Assembly (NCBI RefSeq): GCF_019083965.1
Contig: NZ_JAHRCY010000020.1
Span: forward strand, 101,957-165,956
Length of the DNA: 64,000 bases
Direction: 5' to 3'
Source of the DNA: Catellatospora tritici
GTDB taxonomy: Bacteria > Actinomycetota > Actinomycetes > Mycobacteriales > Micromonosporaceae
Position numbers and translations under genes: made by a program. Shown one piece after another: positions 25,130 to 33,465 of the stretch. The notes below the pieces were generated by a model. That model saw only the letters and a list, made by a program, of their open reading frames with translations. It searched no databases and was not told where the DNA came from. Numbering within the stretch: the first letter of the stretch is position 1; each line of letters begins with the position of its first letter.

Positions 25130-26287
25130 CTACGTCAGGGGGTCGGCCAGCGTGAACCCGCCGTCCTTGACGACGAGGATCTGGAAGCCGCCGCTGCTGA
25201 GGGTGTGCTCCGGCGTGAACCGCAGCGGGCCGGAGAACATCGGGAATCCGTCGACCTTGGTCAGCGCTGTGATGATCTTCTTGCCGTCGGTGCCGCCTGC
25301 CGCTCGTACGGCCTCGGCCGCGAGCCGCACCGCGTCGTAGCTCTGGTTGGAGTAGGGGCCCGGGTCCTGGCCGAACTTGGCCTTGTAGGCCGACACCCAG
25401 CCCTGTGCCGCGGGCAGCGTGTCCGGGGTCTGAGTCATGGTGGCGAAGACCCCAGCGGCCTCACTCGCGCCCGCGATCTCGACGAGCTTGGCGGACACCG
25501 CACCATCCCCCACCATGATCGCGCCGTGGTAACCGGCGTGACGCAGCTGACGGATGATGAGCCCGCCCTCCTGGAAGTAGCCGGTCCAGTAGATGAAGTC
25601 CGGTTTGGCGCGCAGCGCGCCGGCCACGTTCGCGGAGTAGTCGCTCTCCTTCGGGTTCACCGTCTCCATCGTGACCTTCACGCCCGACGAGGCGAGCCGG
25701 CTCTGCGTACGCACCGCCATGTCCCGGGGGGCGCTGGTGTTGTCGTGCATCACCACGACCGAGGTCGCGTGCTGCTTGCCGATCCACGTCGCCGCCGCCG
25801 CGGCCTGCTGGTCGCCGGTGCCATTGATCATGAAGACGTTATCGAGCTTCTGCTCGACCAGTTCGTACGAGTTGGCCGCCGGAATGATCATCGGGATGCC
25901 CGCGCGGTGGAACACCGGCAGGGTCGGCAGCGTCGCCCCAGAGCAGTAGCCACCCACCGAGAGATGAACGCCCGCGGCGATGAGCTTGTTCGCGCCCGCG
26001 ACCGCCGTCTTCGGGTCGCAGGCGTCGTCCTCGACGACGAGCTCGAGCTTGCGGCCGGACACGCCACCCTTGGCATTGATCTCGTCGATCGCCAGCTGCG
26101 CCCCGTTCTGCATGTACGGACCGATCGCGGCCTCACTGCCGGTCCGCGGCGCGAGCATGCCCAGCCGGATCGGGCCGTCGTCGGACGCCGCGCCGCCGCG
26201 GTCCCCGAGCAGCCCGTTGCCGCATCCGGACAGGATCAGCCCGGCCGCGACCAGCACGACGGTCCACCGCAATGACCTGCGCCTCAT
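25130..26287 (-). CDS. livK: Liv-type substrate-binding lipoprotein (LivK-like)
   Basis: 385 residues from ATG 26287 (GAGGAG upstream). The signal peptide ends in a lipobox LILSGC, so it is anchored as a lipoprotein on the outer face of the membrane. The type I periplasmic-binding fold is seen in 'IRLGMLAPRTGSEAAIGPYMQNGAQLAIDEINAKGG' and 'YSNQSYDAVRLAAEAVRAAGG'. It delivers an amino acid or related molecule to LivHM. Its gene follows the ATP-grasp-like gene directly. Confidence 0.92.
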   Translation of the reverse strand: MRRRSLRWTVVLVAAGLILSGCGNGLLGDRGGAASDDGPIRLGMLAPRTGSEAAIGPYMQNGAQLAIDEINAKGGVSGRKLELVVEDDACDPKTAVAGANKLIAAGVHLSVGGYCSGATLPTLPVFHRAGIPMIIPAANSYELVEQKLDNVFMINGTGDQQAAAAATWIGKQHATSVVVMHDNTSAPRDMAVRTQSRLASSGVKVTMETVNPKESDYSANVAGALRAKPDFIYWTGYFQEGGLIIRQLRHAGYHGAIMVGDGAVSAKLVEIAGASEAAGVFATMTQTPDTLPAAQGWVSAYKAKFGQDPGPYSNQSYDAVRLAAEAVRAAGGTDGKKIITALTKVDGFPMFSGPLRFTPEHTLSSGGFQILVVKDGGFTLADPLT

Positions 26288-26301
26288 CAAATCGAATCTC
26301 C

Positions 26302-27606
26302 TCATCTCGTGAACGGTGTGCAGACGGCGTGCCTGCCGAGGTGGACCTTGCGGCTGGTGTTGACGAACGTCGCGTGGCCGCCGAGCATGCTGCTGCCGGC
26401 GCCGACACGGGTGAAGATGGGCGTCAGCCGCAGCCGGGCCCGGGGCATCAGGCACAGCTCGCCGGAGTTCGGATGCAGGAACTCCACGTCGAAACGGTCG
26501 CTGTCGGCCAGGTCACTGATCAGGAACCTGGTGCCCGTGTGCTCCGGATGGCCCGGGACGTGCCCGGCCGCCGCGGCGTCCACGGCGGCATGCCACCGGC
26601 TCGCCGACTGGTCGCCGAAGTAGACGCCTCGACTGCCCCAGGTGAACTCGACGCCGTCGGAGTCAACCACCTTGAGCACCTTGCGGCGGCCGTGCGCCTT
26701 CAGGTCGTCCAGGAACTCCGGCGTCGGATCCTCCGGCATGAACGCGGAGCGCGGGACACCCGCACGCAGCACCGCCAGCTGCGAGGCGCCCATCCGCGCC
26801 GCGAGTTCGTCCTCGAGCCGCTCGTCCCACGCCAGCGAGAGCAAACCCTTCGTGCCGTATCCGTGGAAAAGCGGGTTGACCAGCCGCTCGGCGCTGTCGA
26901 GGATCTCCGCCCGGAGCTTGGCGTCGTACTGGCGGAACTCCTTGACGTAGCAGAACCGCCAGCCCATCCGGCCGTCGTCACGGAACCGGGAGAACGGCTC
27001 GACGTCGACGTCCATGCCGAAGTCCTCGCCCATCCGCTGTGCGACGAGCTCGTTCTCCGAGCGGTACATCGGGTAGCCGTCGTCCAACCAGATGTGGGCG
27101 ATGCCCAACCGACGGAACGTCTCGAACAGCGGTGCCGCCGACACGCCGTACGCCCGCTCGAACGCGTGTGCCTTGCCTGCGTTGCCGAAGATCTCCTCGA
27201 CCTCGGTGAGCAGCGGCCTGCCCTCGCTCACCACGACGTCCAGCCGGAACATCTCGATGTAACGTGCCAGGTCGAAGCCCCGCAGGTCCTCCGGCACACC
27301 GGTGTCCAGGTGTCCGCGCACCGCCGGGTCGCCCTCCCGGTAGAGGTCCTGCGCGACGTCGAGCAGCGCGAAGACCGCGCCGCCGAGCCGCTCCAGCCGC
27401 TCCCACAGGTCGTCGCCCAGCACGAAGGGCCGTGCCGCCACGAGCCAAGGCGCCTTGTCCCGGTCGGAGCCGGTGAAACTGACCCCAAGCTTGACCAGGT
27501 TGTCGGTGGCGTACCTGGCCGCCTCGCGTAGCTCGCCATCCGGCTCGGCCGGCGTGTAGCGGACGTCGGCGAGGTCGTCACGCATGTCCCGCTTCGCCGC
27601 CTTCAC
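26302..27606 (-). CDS. Unassigned protein, possibly a second circularly permuted ATP-grasp-like ligase
   Basis: 434 residues from GTG 27606 (GGAGG upstream; GTGA overlap with the radical-SAM gene). I do not recognise a named family. By eye its order of blocks follows that of the ATP-grasp-like protein at 19874: 'RLDVVVSEGRPLLTEVEEIFGNAGKAHAF', then 'VNPLFHGYGTKGLLSLAWDERLE', then 'RKVLKVVDSDGVEFTWGSRGVYF', then 'RLRLTPIFTRVGAGSSMLGGHATFVN'. The lysine and glycine-rich segments in the third block would be the nucleotide-binding part. Because it is translated with the radical-SAM protein, the two probably act on the same substrate. It could equally be a non-catalytic partner. Confidence 0.5.
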   Translation of the reverse strand: MKAAKRDMRDDLADVRYTPAEPDGELREAARYATDNLVKLGVSFTGSDRDKAPWLVAARPFVLGDDLWERLERLGGAVFALLDVAQDLYREGDPAVRGHLDTGVPEDLRGFDLARYIEMFRLDVVVSEGRPLLTEVEEIFGNAGKAHAFERAYGVSAAPLFETFRRLGIAHIWLDDGYPMYRSENELVAQRMGEDFGMDVDVEPFSRFRDDGRMGWRFCYVKEFRQYDAKLRAEILDSAERLVNPLFHGYGTKGLLSLAWDERLEDELAARMGASQLAVLRAGVPRSAFMPEDPTPEFLDDLKAHGRRKVLKVVDSDGVEFTWGSRGVYFGDQSASRWHAAVDAAAAGHVPGHPEHTGTRFLISDLADSDRFDVEFLHPNSGELCLMPRARLRLTPIFTRVGAGSSMLGGHATFVNTSRKVHLGRHAVCTPFTR

Positions 27607-29180
27607 ACGCCACCTCCGATGACGATCTCGTACTTGTTCGCCAGCGCCGAGATCTGGTCGACGTGCTCGTCGACGGCGTCAGCGGAGATGTCCGGACAGC
27701 AGCCCAGGATGAAGTCCTTGATCAGCTCGTCCATGTCGAACATGTCGCCCGTGCGGTACTTCTCCTTGACCGACTCCAGGTAGTCGCGGTCCACCCGCAG
27801 CCCGAACTCCTTCGCCCTGCTCTCGGCATGCTCGGGGTGGGTGAGGTAACGGAAGGACTGCGATCCCGGGATCGGGCAGAGCGGGCCGAAGTCCAGGGCG
27901 GCGAACGTCTTCGGGTGGCTTTCCACGATCCGGGTCAGCACCGACAGGTTCTCCGCCATCAGGCTCGGCGTGATGCCGAGATGGGTCAGCACGAGGCCTG
28001 CCGTGACCATGCCGCCCTGGCTGACCACGCTGTCCAGCGCGCGCAGGTTGTGGTCCATCGGCGCGTCCTTGCGGCCTCGGCCGCCCGCCGACTGCTTGTT
28101 CATGACCCGCAGGGAGATGTCGGAGAGCCCGTCGAACCCGATGAAGAAGTGGTCGAAGCCGAGCACGTTGATCAGCGTCGCCACCCGCTGCGGGACGGTG
28201 GCGAAGGCCTCCGCGCGGGTGTATCCGAACATCCGCGGCCGCTCGTCCGGCGGCAACTCGGCGAACCACGGCGGCACGTGCTCGGCCATGCCGCGCAGCA
28301 TGCGCCAGAGCGTGAGCGGCAGCTCGTCCGCCGTGATGTAGAAGTAGTTGAAGCCCTGCCGGTAGACGTTCTCCAGGATCCGCCAGGCCCGGTCGGCCTC
28401 CGGCGCGATGATCTCCCGGCTACCGGGGATGATCCCGCAGAAGTCGCAGGCGTTCAGCGGGATGCCGTCGAGCCGCTCGCCGGCGAACTTGATGCAGCCG
28501 CGGCCGATGTCGACCACCTGGCTGCGCAGCTCCCGGTCGCGCATGAAGAAGTAGACGTCCTGCTGACCGCTCAGGTAGTGCTCCTGGTGCGGGAAGAGGG
28601 TGTCCGCCAGGGAGTAGTCGACCAGCGGGAGGAAGCCGTACTCCGCGGGGCGCTCGGGGTTTCGGAGCACGGTGCCGTCCGGGGCGCGATACACGAGGCC
28701 GGCGTATCCGGACAGGGGGCCGCGCGAACCCGTGGCGCCGTCCCGCATGAAATCGGCGAATCCGGTGACGACGTCGTTGCCGTAGAAGCCGAAGTCGATC
28801 GCGGGCTGGCTGAGCATCGCGTTCTCGTAGACCGCGGAGAAGTGGTCGTTGCCGAACACCGTGGTGACCGCGGGATTCAGTTTCTTGGCCCTCGCGGCCA
28901 GCTCGACCGATGCGCCGTAGTTGGCGGTGAGCACGCTGAAGCACATCGCGTGAATACGGTGGGCGTTGCCGTCGATGAAGTCGGAGAGCTTCTGGTTTCC
29001 GTACACCGTGCCGTCGAAATAGGCCACCCGCACCGGCCCGTCGCCAAGCTTCTCGCGCAGGGCGCTCATCAACGTCAGTAGGCCGAGATTGGGGTAGATG
29101 GAGGCGTTGGCACTTGAGGTGTGCCTCGAGGTGTCGGCGGCATTGATGAACACGATTAATCGGGTCGAGTCAACGGACAT
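27603..29180 (-). CDS. B12-binding-domain-type radical SAM protein with expanded cysteine motif
   Basis: 525 residues, first gene of the operon. The N-terminal ~150 residues look like the Rossmann B12-binding-type domain ('YPNLGLLTLMSALREK', 'VRVAYFDGTVYG'), but the cobalamin His of DxHxxG is Thr58 here. The radical SAM region follows: 'VDIGRGC' at Cys229, then 'NACDFCGI' with Cys245 and Cys248. The spacing is C-x15-C-x2-C instead of C-x3-C-x2-C, so a 12-residue insertion lies inside the cluster-binding loop. Later blocks ('GFNYFYITADELPLTLWRML', 'GFDHFFIGFDGLSDISLRVMNKQSAG', 'GMVTAGLVLTHLGITPSLMAENL') fit the SAM-binding barrel. It probably performs a radical change on an amino-acid-like substrate. 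Confidence 0.8.
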   Translation of the reverse strand: MSVDSTRLIVFINAADTSRHTSSANASIYPNLGLLTLMSALREKLGDGPVRVAYFDGTVYGNQKLSDFIDGNAHRIHAMCFSVLTANYGASVELAARAKKLNPAVTTVFGNDHFSAVYENAMLSQPAIDFGFYGNDVVTGFADFMRDGATGSRGPLSGYAGLVYRAPDGTVLRNPERPAEYGFLPLVDYSLADTLFPHQEHYLSGQQDVYFFMRDRELRSQVVDIGRGCIKFAGERLDGIPLNACDFCGIIPGSREIIAPEADRAWRILENVYRQGFNYFYITADELPLTLWRMLRGMAEHVPPWFAELPPDERPRMFGYTRAEAFATVPQRVATLINVLGFDHFFIGFDGLSDISLRVMNKQSAGGRGRKDAPMDHNLRALDSVVSQGGMVTAGLVLTHLGITPSLMAENLSVLTRIVESHPKTFAALDFGPLCPIPGSQSFRYLTHPEHAESRAKEFGLRVDRDYLESVKEKYRTGDMFDMDELIKDFILGCCPDISADAVDEHVDQISALANKYEIVIGGGV

Positions 29181-29231
29181 GACAGCGAGATCCCCGTTTC
29201 AGCTCTTGCTCTCCTGGAGCGGACTCGGTCC

Positions 29232-29249
29232 TTGTTGACCGGTCAACAA
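29232..29249. promoter_or_regulatory. Perfect 18-bp palindrome upstream of the radical-SAM operon
   Basis: TTGTTGACCGGTCAACAA, no mismatch, 52-69 bp before the operon's start codon. It contains TTGACC that could double as a -35 on either strand. Most likely the operator of the operon; the LuxR-type regulator nearby is one candidate, a regulator outside the window another. Confidence 0.6.
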
Positions 29250-29543
29250 CTGGCTGGGGGAATACCTCGGGCGGCCGCAGCGCCACACCATGGCCAAGAA
29301 CCGGCAAAGCCGATCGCCACCGAAACCTCCCCCGTTCGGTTGCCAGGAGGCACCGTACCAAACATCGATCCGCGCCCGCAACGTTCGTCGATGTCCACTC
29401 CGGACACACTTGCGCAAGCACATAAATTGATGTCTATCGCCAGCCCGGCATCACCCGCTCCAAATGTGTCTCCACCTGGACTTTCGCGGGCATCGGGCGA
29501 TGTCGGTCAGCACCTGCCGTGGCGGTCAATCCACTTTGCTCAC
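29250..29543. other. AT-richer intergenic region between the divergent radical-SAM operon and iminopeptidase gene
   Basis: Part of a 438-bp gap without a gene. GC content is lower than in the flanking genes (for example CACATAAATTGATG near 29420). Apart from the palindrome at 29232-29249 and the promoter at 29544-29571 I see no ORF or RNA structure with good support. Confidence 0.5.
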
Positions 29544-29571
29544 TTGACGGCTCGACAACTTCGGCTACTCT
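29544..29571 (+). promoter_or_regulatory. Promoter of the iminopeptidase-like gene
   Basis: -35 TTGACG (29544-29549), 16-bp spacer, -10 TACTCT (29566-29571), about 48 bp before the start codon at 29619. A sigma-70 (HrdB-type) promoter by appearance. Confidence 0.6.
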
Positions 29572-29618
29572 CTACCGTCGAGCACGTATGACACGAGACA
29601 GCCTGCGGGGAGGCACTC

Positions 29619-30620
29619 ATGCGCACGTTCTATCCGGAGATAAGTCCGTACATGGAGGGTTTCCTCGATGTCGGCGACGGCAATTCACTGCACTGGGAAA
29701 TCTCTGGAAATCCTTCCGGAAAACCCGTGGTATTTCTTCACGGCGGGCCCGGGGCGGGCTCCAAGCCGGAGTACCGGCGCCTGTTCGACCCGCGCCACTA
29801 CTCGGTGATCCTGTTCGATCAGAGGAATTGCGGAAAGAGCCTGCCACACGCCAGTGAGCCGGGCGTTGACCTCAACGCCAACACGACCTGGCACCTGATC
29901 GCCGACATCGAGAAACTGCGCGAGAGTCTGGGCATCGAACGGTGGATGGTCGCCGGCGGATCATGGGGGGTGACCCTGGCACTCGCCTATGCCCAGAAGC
30001 ATCCCGACCGCGTCACGGAGATGATCCTCCGGGGCATATTCACCGCCCGCCGCGCCGAGCTCCTATGGGCCTACCAGGAAGGCGCGAGCTGGCTCTTCCC
30101 GGACCACTTCGAGGACTTCGTCGCACCGATTCCGGAAGACGAGCGGCACGATCTGCTCGAGGCATATCACCGTCGGCTGTCGCATGAGGACCGCGAGACG
30201 CGGCTGACGGCGGCGGTGGCCTGGGGGCGGTGGGAAGGGACGATTCTCACGCTGCTGCCCGACGCCGAGCTGGTGCAGACCTTCTCGCAGGACGACTACG
30301 CCGCCGCCATCGCCCGCATCGAGAACCACTACTTCGTGCAGGGCGCCTTCCTGGAGGAGGGTCAGCTGATCAACGAGGCGGCCAAGCTCGCCGGCATCCC
30401 GGTGGTGCTGGTCCAGGGGCGGTATGACGCGGTCTGCCCGGCTCGCACGGCCTGGGACCTGCATCGCGCACTACCCGACAGCGAGCTGTTCCTCGTCGAC
30501 GACGCGGGACACGCCTATGACCAGCCCGGCATCCTCCACCAACTGATAGAGGCGAGCGACCGCTTCGCCAGACGCAATGTGGACCACACCTGGCGCACCC
30601 CCACGGTTGCGCCCATCTAG
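29619..30620 (+). CDS. pip: Proline iminopeptidase-like alpha/beta hydrolase
   Basis: 333 residues from ATG 29619 (GGGGAGG six bases upstream). The S33 peptidase signature is complete: 'VVFLHGGPGAGSKPEYRRLFDP', 'SVILFDQRNCGKS', nucleophile in 'VAGGSWGVTLALAYAQKHPDRV', Asp in 'LVQGRYDAVCP' and His in 'DDAGHAYDQP'. Family members release N-terminal proline from peptides, and relatives in biosynthetic clusters cleave protecting groups or hydrolyse amides. The usual 'DQRGCGRS' is DQRNCGKS here. Transcribed away from the radical-SAM operon out of the same intergenic region, so it may process or inactivate the operon's product. Confidence 0.9.
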   Translation: MRTFYPEISPYMEGFLDVGDGNSLHWEISGNPSGKPVVFLHGGPGAGSKPEYRRLFDPRHYSVILFDQRNCGKSLPHASEPGVDLNANTTWHLIADIEKLRESLGIERWMVAGGSWGVTLALAYAQKHPDRVTEMILRGIFTARRAELLWAYQEGASWLFPDHFEDFVAPIPEDERHDLLEAYHRRLSHEDRETRLTAAVAWGRWEGTILTLLPDAELVQTFSQDDYAAAIARIENHYFVQGAFLEEGQLINEAAKLAGIPVVLVQGRYDAVCPARTAWDLHRALPDSELFLVDDAGHAYDQPGILHQLIEASDRFARRNVDHTWRTPTVAPI

Positions 30621-30642
30621 TCCCGGTGGGAGAGGCCCTGGC

Positions 30643-33411
30643 TCACGTCAGGGCCTTGTGGAGTTCGATGCGGGAACGGATGCCCAGGCGGCTGAAGATG
30701 TTGCGCATGTGGTGGTCGACGGTGCGGGTGCTCAGGAACAGCTGCGCCGCCACCTCGCGGTTGGTCGCCCCGTCCACCACCAGCCGGGCGATCTGCAGCT
30801 GCTGCGCGGTCAGCACCTCGACCGCGGTCACCTCCGGCGCCTGCACCGCCTCCCCGGCCGCGCGCAGTTCGGCGCGAGCCTGTTCGATCCAGGTCGGCAT
30901 GTCCAGCCTGGTGAACGTCTCCAGGCACCGGTGCAGGTGCTCGCGGGCGTCCCGGGGACGGCGGCTGCGCCGCAGCTCCTGGCCGTACAGCAGCTCGGTG
31001 CGGGCGCGCTCGTAGTCGGACTCGGCGGACCGGTGCAGCAGCAGCGCCCGCTGGAACCACTCGTCGGCCTCGACACTGGCGCGCGGGGCGAGCAACGCGC
31101 GGCAGCGCGCGGCCAGCGCCCGCCGGGCCGGGTCGCCCGTGGCGGTGGCCCAGCTCTCGAAGCTGTCCAGCACGGGCAGCGCGCGTTCGCGCTCGTCGGC
31201 GCGTACGGCCGCCTCGACCAGCCACGGCGTGGCCAGTGCCTGCACCACCACGTGCCCGCGCCCGGTGACCGGGTCGGCGATGGCGGCGATCCGGGTGACC
31301 GCGTCGGCGGGTCGGCCGCCGAGCAGGTCGAGCACCGCCTGTGCCCACTGGGTGAGCGCCTTCGGGCGGTTGGCGCGGCCCGCGCCGGGGGCGAGTTCGA
31401 TCTCGCGGACGCGGCGCAGGCAGGCGTCGCGGTCGCCGCGTACGGCGGCGAGCACCGCGAGCATGCCAAGGTGGTCGGCGGCGTAGTTGTCCTGGCCACC
31501 GGCGCGGGCGGCGCGCAGTCCGTGCAGGCTGGTGGCGGTGGCGGCCTCGTGGCGGCCGAGCCAGTACTCGGCGTACGCGGTCATCTCCAGGGCCAGCGGC
31601 AGCTCGCACACCTCGCCGGTCTCGCGGACCACCTCGGCGGCGCGGGCGGCGAGCCGGTGCGCGCCGATGTCGTCGGCCAGCAGCAACGCGCTGGCGGCGG
31701 CGCAGGTGAGCGTGGTGGCCCGGTCGAGCTGCCCGGCCAGGTCGATGACCCGCCGCAGCGGCGCCACCGCCTTGTCGTGCCGCCCCAGGAATGTCGCGGC
31801 GAACCCGGCGAAGTGCTCGAAGATCACGTTCAGGTACGGCGGGTCGTCGACTCGCCGTAGCCGCGCCGCGCGCAGCGCCACCTCGCCGAAGCGGGTGTAG
31901 TCGCCGGAGAAGCACAGCGCCTCCCCGGCCCGCAGCAGCGCATGCACCGCCAGGTCGCGGTCGGTCGCGGCGAGCCGGTCGGCGGTGGCCAGCAGCGCGT
32001 CGGCGGCGGTGGCGGTGGCCCCGGCCCGCAGCTCGATCTCCCCGGCCAGCACCTCGCTCTCGCCCACCACGGTCCGGTCCCGGGTGGCGGGGCGGGCCTG
32101 GCGCAGCAGCCGCCGGGCACGCTGCGGGCTGCCCGACTGCCAGGCGTACCGCGCGGCGGTGACCAGCCGGATCGCCGCCCCGACCGGCTCGTCGCTCAGC
32201 TGCGCGGCGTGCTCCAGCGCGGTGGCGGCCCGGGAGTAGCCGCCACCGGCCGAGCCGCCCGCCGCGGCGGCGTGCTCCAGCTCCTCGGCCAGCGCCGGGT
32301 CGGGTCCGTGCGCGGCGGCGGCCAGGTGCACCGCGCGGCGCAACCGGTCGCGGTCGGGGTCGAGGACGTCGGCCAGGTGCAGGTGGGCGGCGCGGCGGCG
32401 GGCCAACGGCGCCTCCTCGTACGCCAGGGTGCGCACCATCGGCTGGGCGAAGACCACGGCGCCGCGGTTGACCCGGACCAGGCCCTGGCGTTCGGCCGGG
32501 GCCAGCGCGCCGATGTCGACGCCGTCGGCGCGGGCGGCGCGCAGCAGCCCGGCGGCGTCCATCTCGTCGTCGGCGGCGGCCAGCAGCAGCAGCCAGCGGG
32601 TGTCGGCGGGCAGCCGGTCCAGTCGGTCGCGGTAGGCCCGGCGCAGCACGCTGGCCTCTGGCAGCCGGGTCGGCAGCGGCGCGTCGCCCGCACGCTGGGC
32701 CGGGGTGAGGCAACGGGCCAGTTCGGTCAGCGCCTGCGGGTTGCCCGCCGCGACCGCGGCCAGCGCGGCGGCGGCGTCCTCGTCCAGCGGGGCGCCGCCG
32801 TCGGCGAGCAGGTCGGCCAGCAGCTGCCGGGACGCGTCCGGGTCCAGCGCCTCCAGCGAGTGGTACGGCACGCCCGCCAGGGCAGTGCCGGGGCTGGCCG
32901 TGAGCAGCATGGCCAGCCGCTGGCCGCGCAGCCGCCGGGCGGCGAAGCCGAGCACCGCCATGGACGGCCGGTCGACCGCGTCGGCGTCGTCGACGCAGCA
33001 CAGCACGGGCCGCTCGCGGCCGAGCGCGCCGAGCAGCGTGAGCACGGCCATGGACAGGGCGAGCCGGTCGGGTCCGGCGCAGCCGCCGCCGGTCAGCACC
33101 CGGTGCAGCACCTTCGCCTGGTGCGGCGGCAGCAGGCCGGGGCGGTCGGCGACGGACTGCAGCAGGCCGTGCAGGGCGGCGTACGGCAGGTCGGCCTCGT
33201 CGTGCAGGCCGCCGACGTGCAGGACCGTCCACTCGGGAGCGTGCTCGGCGGTGTGGCGCAGCAGCGCGGTGCGGCCCGAGCCCGGGTCGCCGTGCAGCAG
33301 CAGCGCGCCCCCGGCGCCCGCCTCGGCGCGTACCAGCAGGTCGGCTATGACGTCCTGGACCCGGTCGCGCCCTCGCAGCGTAGGTATGTGCACTGAAGAT
33401 GCATTTACCAT
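30643..33411 (-). CDS. Large LuxR-family (LAL-type) ATP-binding transcriptional regulator
   Basis: 922 residues. The N-terminal AAA/STAND ATPase has a P-loop 'LLHGDPGSGRTALLRHTA' (about 38-55) and Walker B-like 'PVLCCVDDADAVDRPS'. The long middle is helical and repeat-rich (TPR-like, Ala-rich). The C-terminal ~65 residues are a LuxR helix-turn-helix: 'LTAQQLQIARLVVDGATNREVAAQLFLSTRTVDHHMRNIFSRLGIRSR'. LAL proteins often are cluster-situated activators of natural-product operons, and this one stands next to the radical-SAM/iminopeptidase locus; a role there is inferred. The gene converges on the iminopeptidase gene with 22 bp between them. Confidence 0.92.
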   Translation of the reverse strand: MVNASSVHIPTLRGRDRVQDVIADLLVRAEAGAGGALLLHGDPGSGRTALLRHTAEHAPEWTVLHVGGLHDEADLPYAALHGLLQSVADRPGLLPPHQAKVLHRVLTGGGCAGPDRLALSMAVLTLLGALGRERPVLCCVDDADAVDRPSMAVLGFAARRLRGQRLAMLLTASPGTALAGVPYHSLEALDPDASRQLLADLLADGGAPLDEDAAAALAAVAAGNPQALTELARCLTPAQRAGDAPLPTRLPEASVLRRAYRDRLDRLPADTRWLLLLAAADDEMDAAGLLRAARADGVDIGALAPAERQGLVRVNRGAVVFAQPMVRTLAYEEAPLARRRAAHLHLADVLDPDRDRLRRAVHLAAAAHGPDPALAEELEHAAAAGGSAGGGYSRAATALEHAAQLSDEPVGAAIRLVTAARYAWQSGSPQRARRLLRQARPATRDRTVVGESEVLAGEIELRAGATATAADALLATADRLAATDRDLAVHALLRAGEALCFSGDYTRFGEVALRAARLRRVDDPPYLNVIFEHFAGFAATFLGRHDKAVAPLRRVIDLAGQLDRATTLTCAAASALLLADDIGAHRLAARAAEVVRETGEVCELPLALEMTAYAEYWLGRHEAATATSLHGLRAARAGGQDNYAADHLGMLAVLAAVRGDRDACLRRVREIELAPGAGRANRPKALTQWAQAVLDLLGGRPADAVTRIAAIADPVTGRGHVVVQALATPWLVEAAVRADERERALPVLDSFESWATATGDPARRALAARCRALLAPRASVEADEWFQRALLLHRSAESDYERARTELLYGQELRRSRRPRDAREHLHRCLETFTRLDMPTWIEQARAELRAAGEAVQAPEVTAVEVLTAQQLQIARLVVDGATNREVAAQLFLSTRTVDHHMRNIFSRLGIRSRIELHKALT

Positions 33412-33421
33412 GCCCGCCAGT

Positions 33422-33437
33422 GTTACCTATAAGTAAC
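33422..33437. promoter_or_regulatory. 16-bp palindrome just upstream of the LAL regulator
   Basis: GTTACCTATAAGTAAC, with five-base arms GTTAC/GTAAC and a TATA-like core, ends 11 bp before the start codon. It could be a -10 region with an operator, perhaps for autoregulation. Evidence is limited to symmetry and position. Confidence 0.4.
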
Positions 33438-33465
33438 GCGATGGAAAGAGTGTGAACGTGCCGTG

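Noticed and set aside
18555..29180. Operon recently acquired by horizontal transfer
   Set aside because: Start/stop coupling and codon use look like the neighbours; only the 29.2-29.7 kb intergenic region is AT-richer, and no mobility gene or tRNA is near.
33389..33403. TGCACTGAAGATGCA as another TRCACT-NNN-AGTGYA operator
   Set aside because: It lies inside the first codons of the LAL regulator gene and the right half matches only 4 of 6 positions; probably chance.
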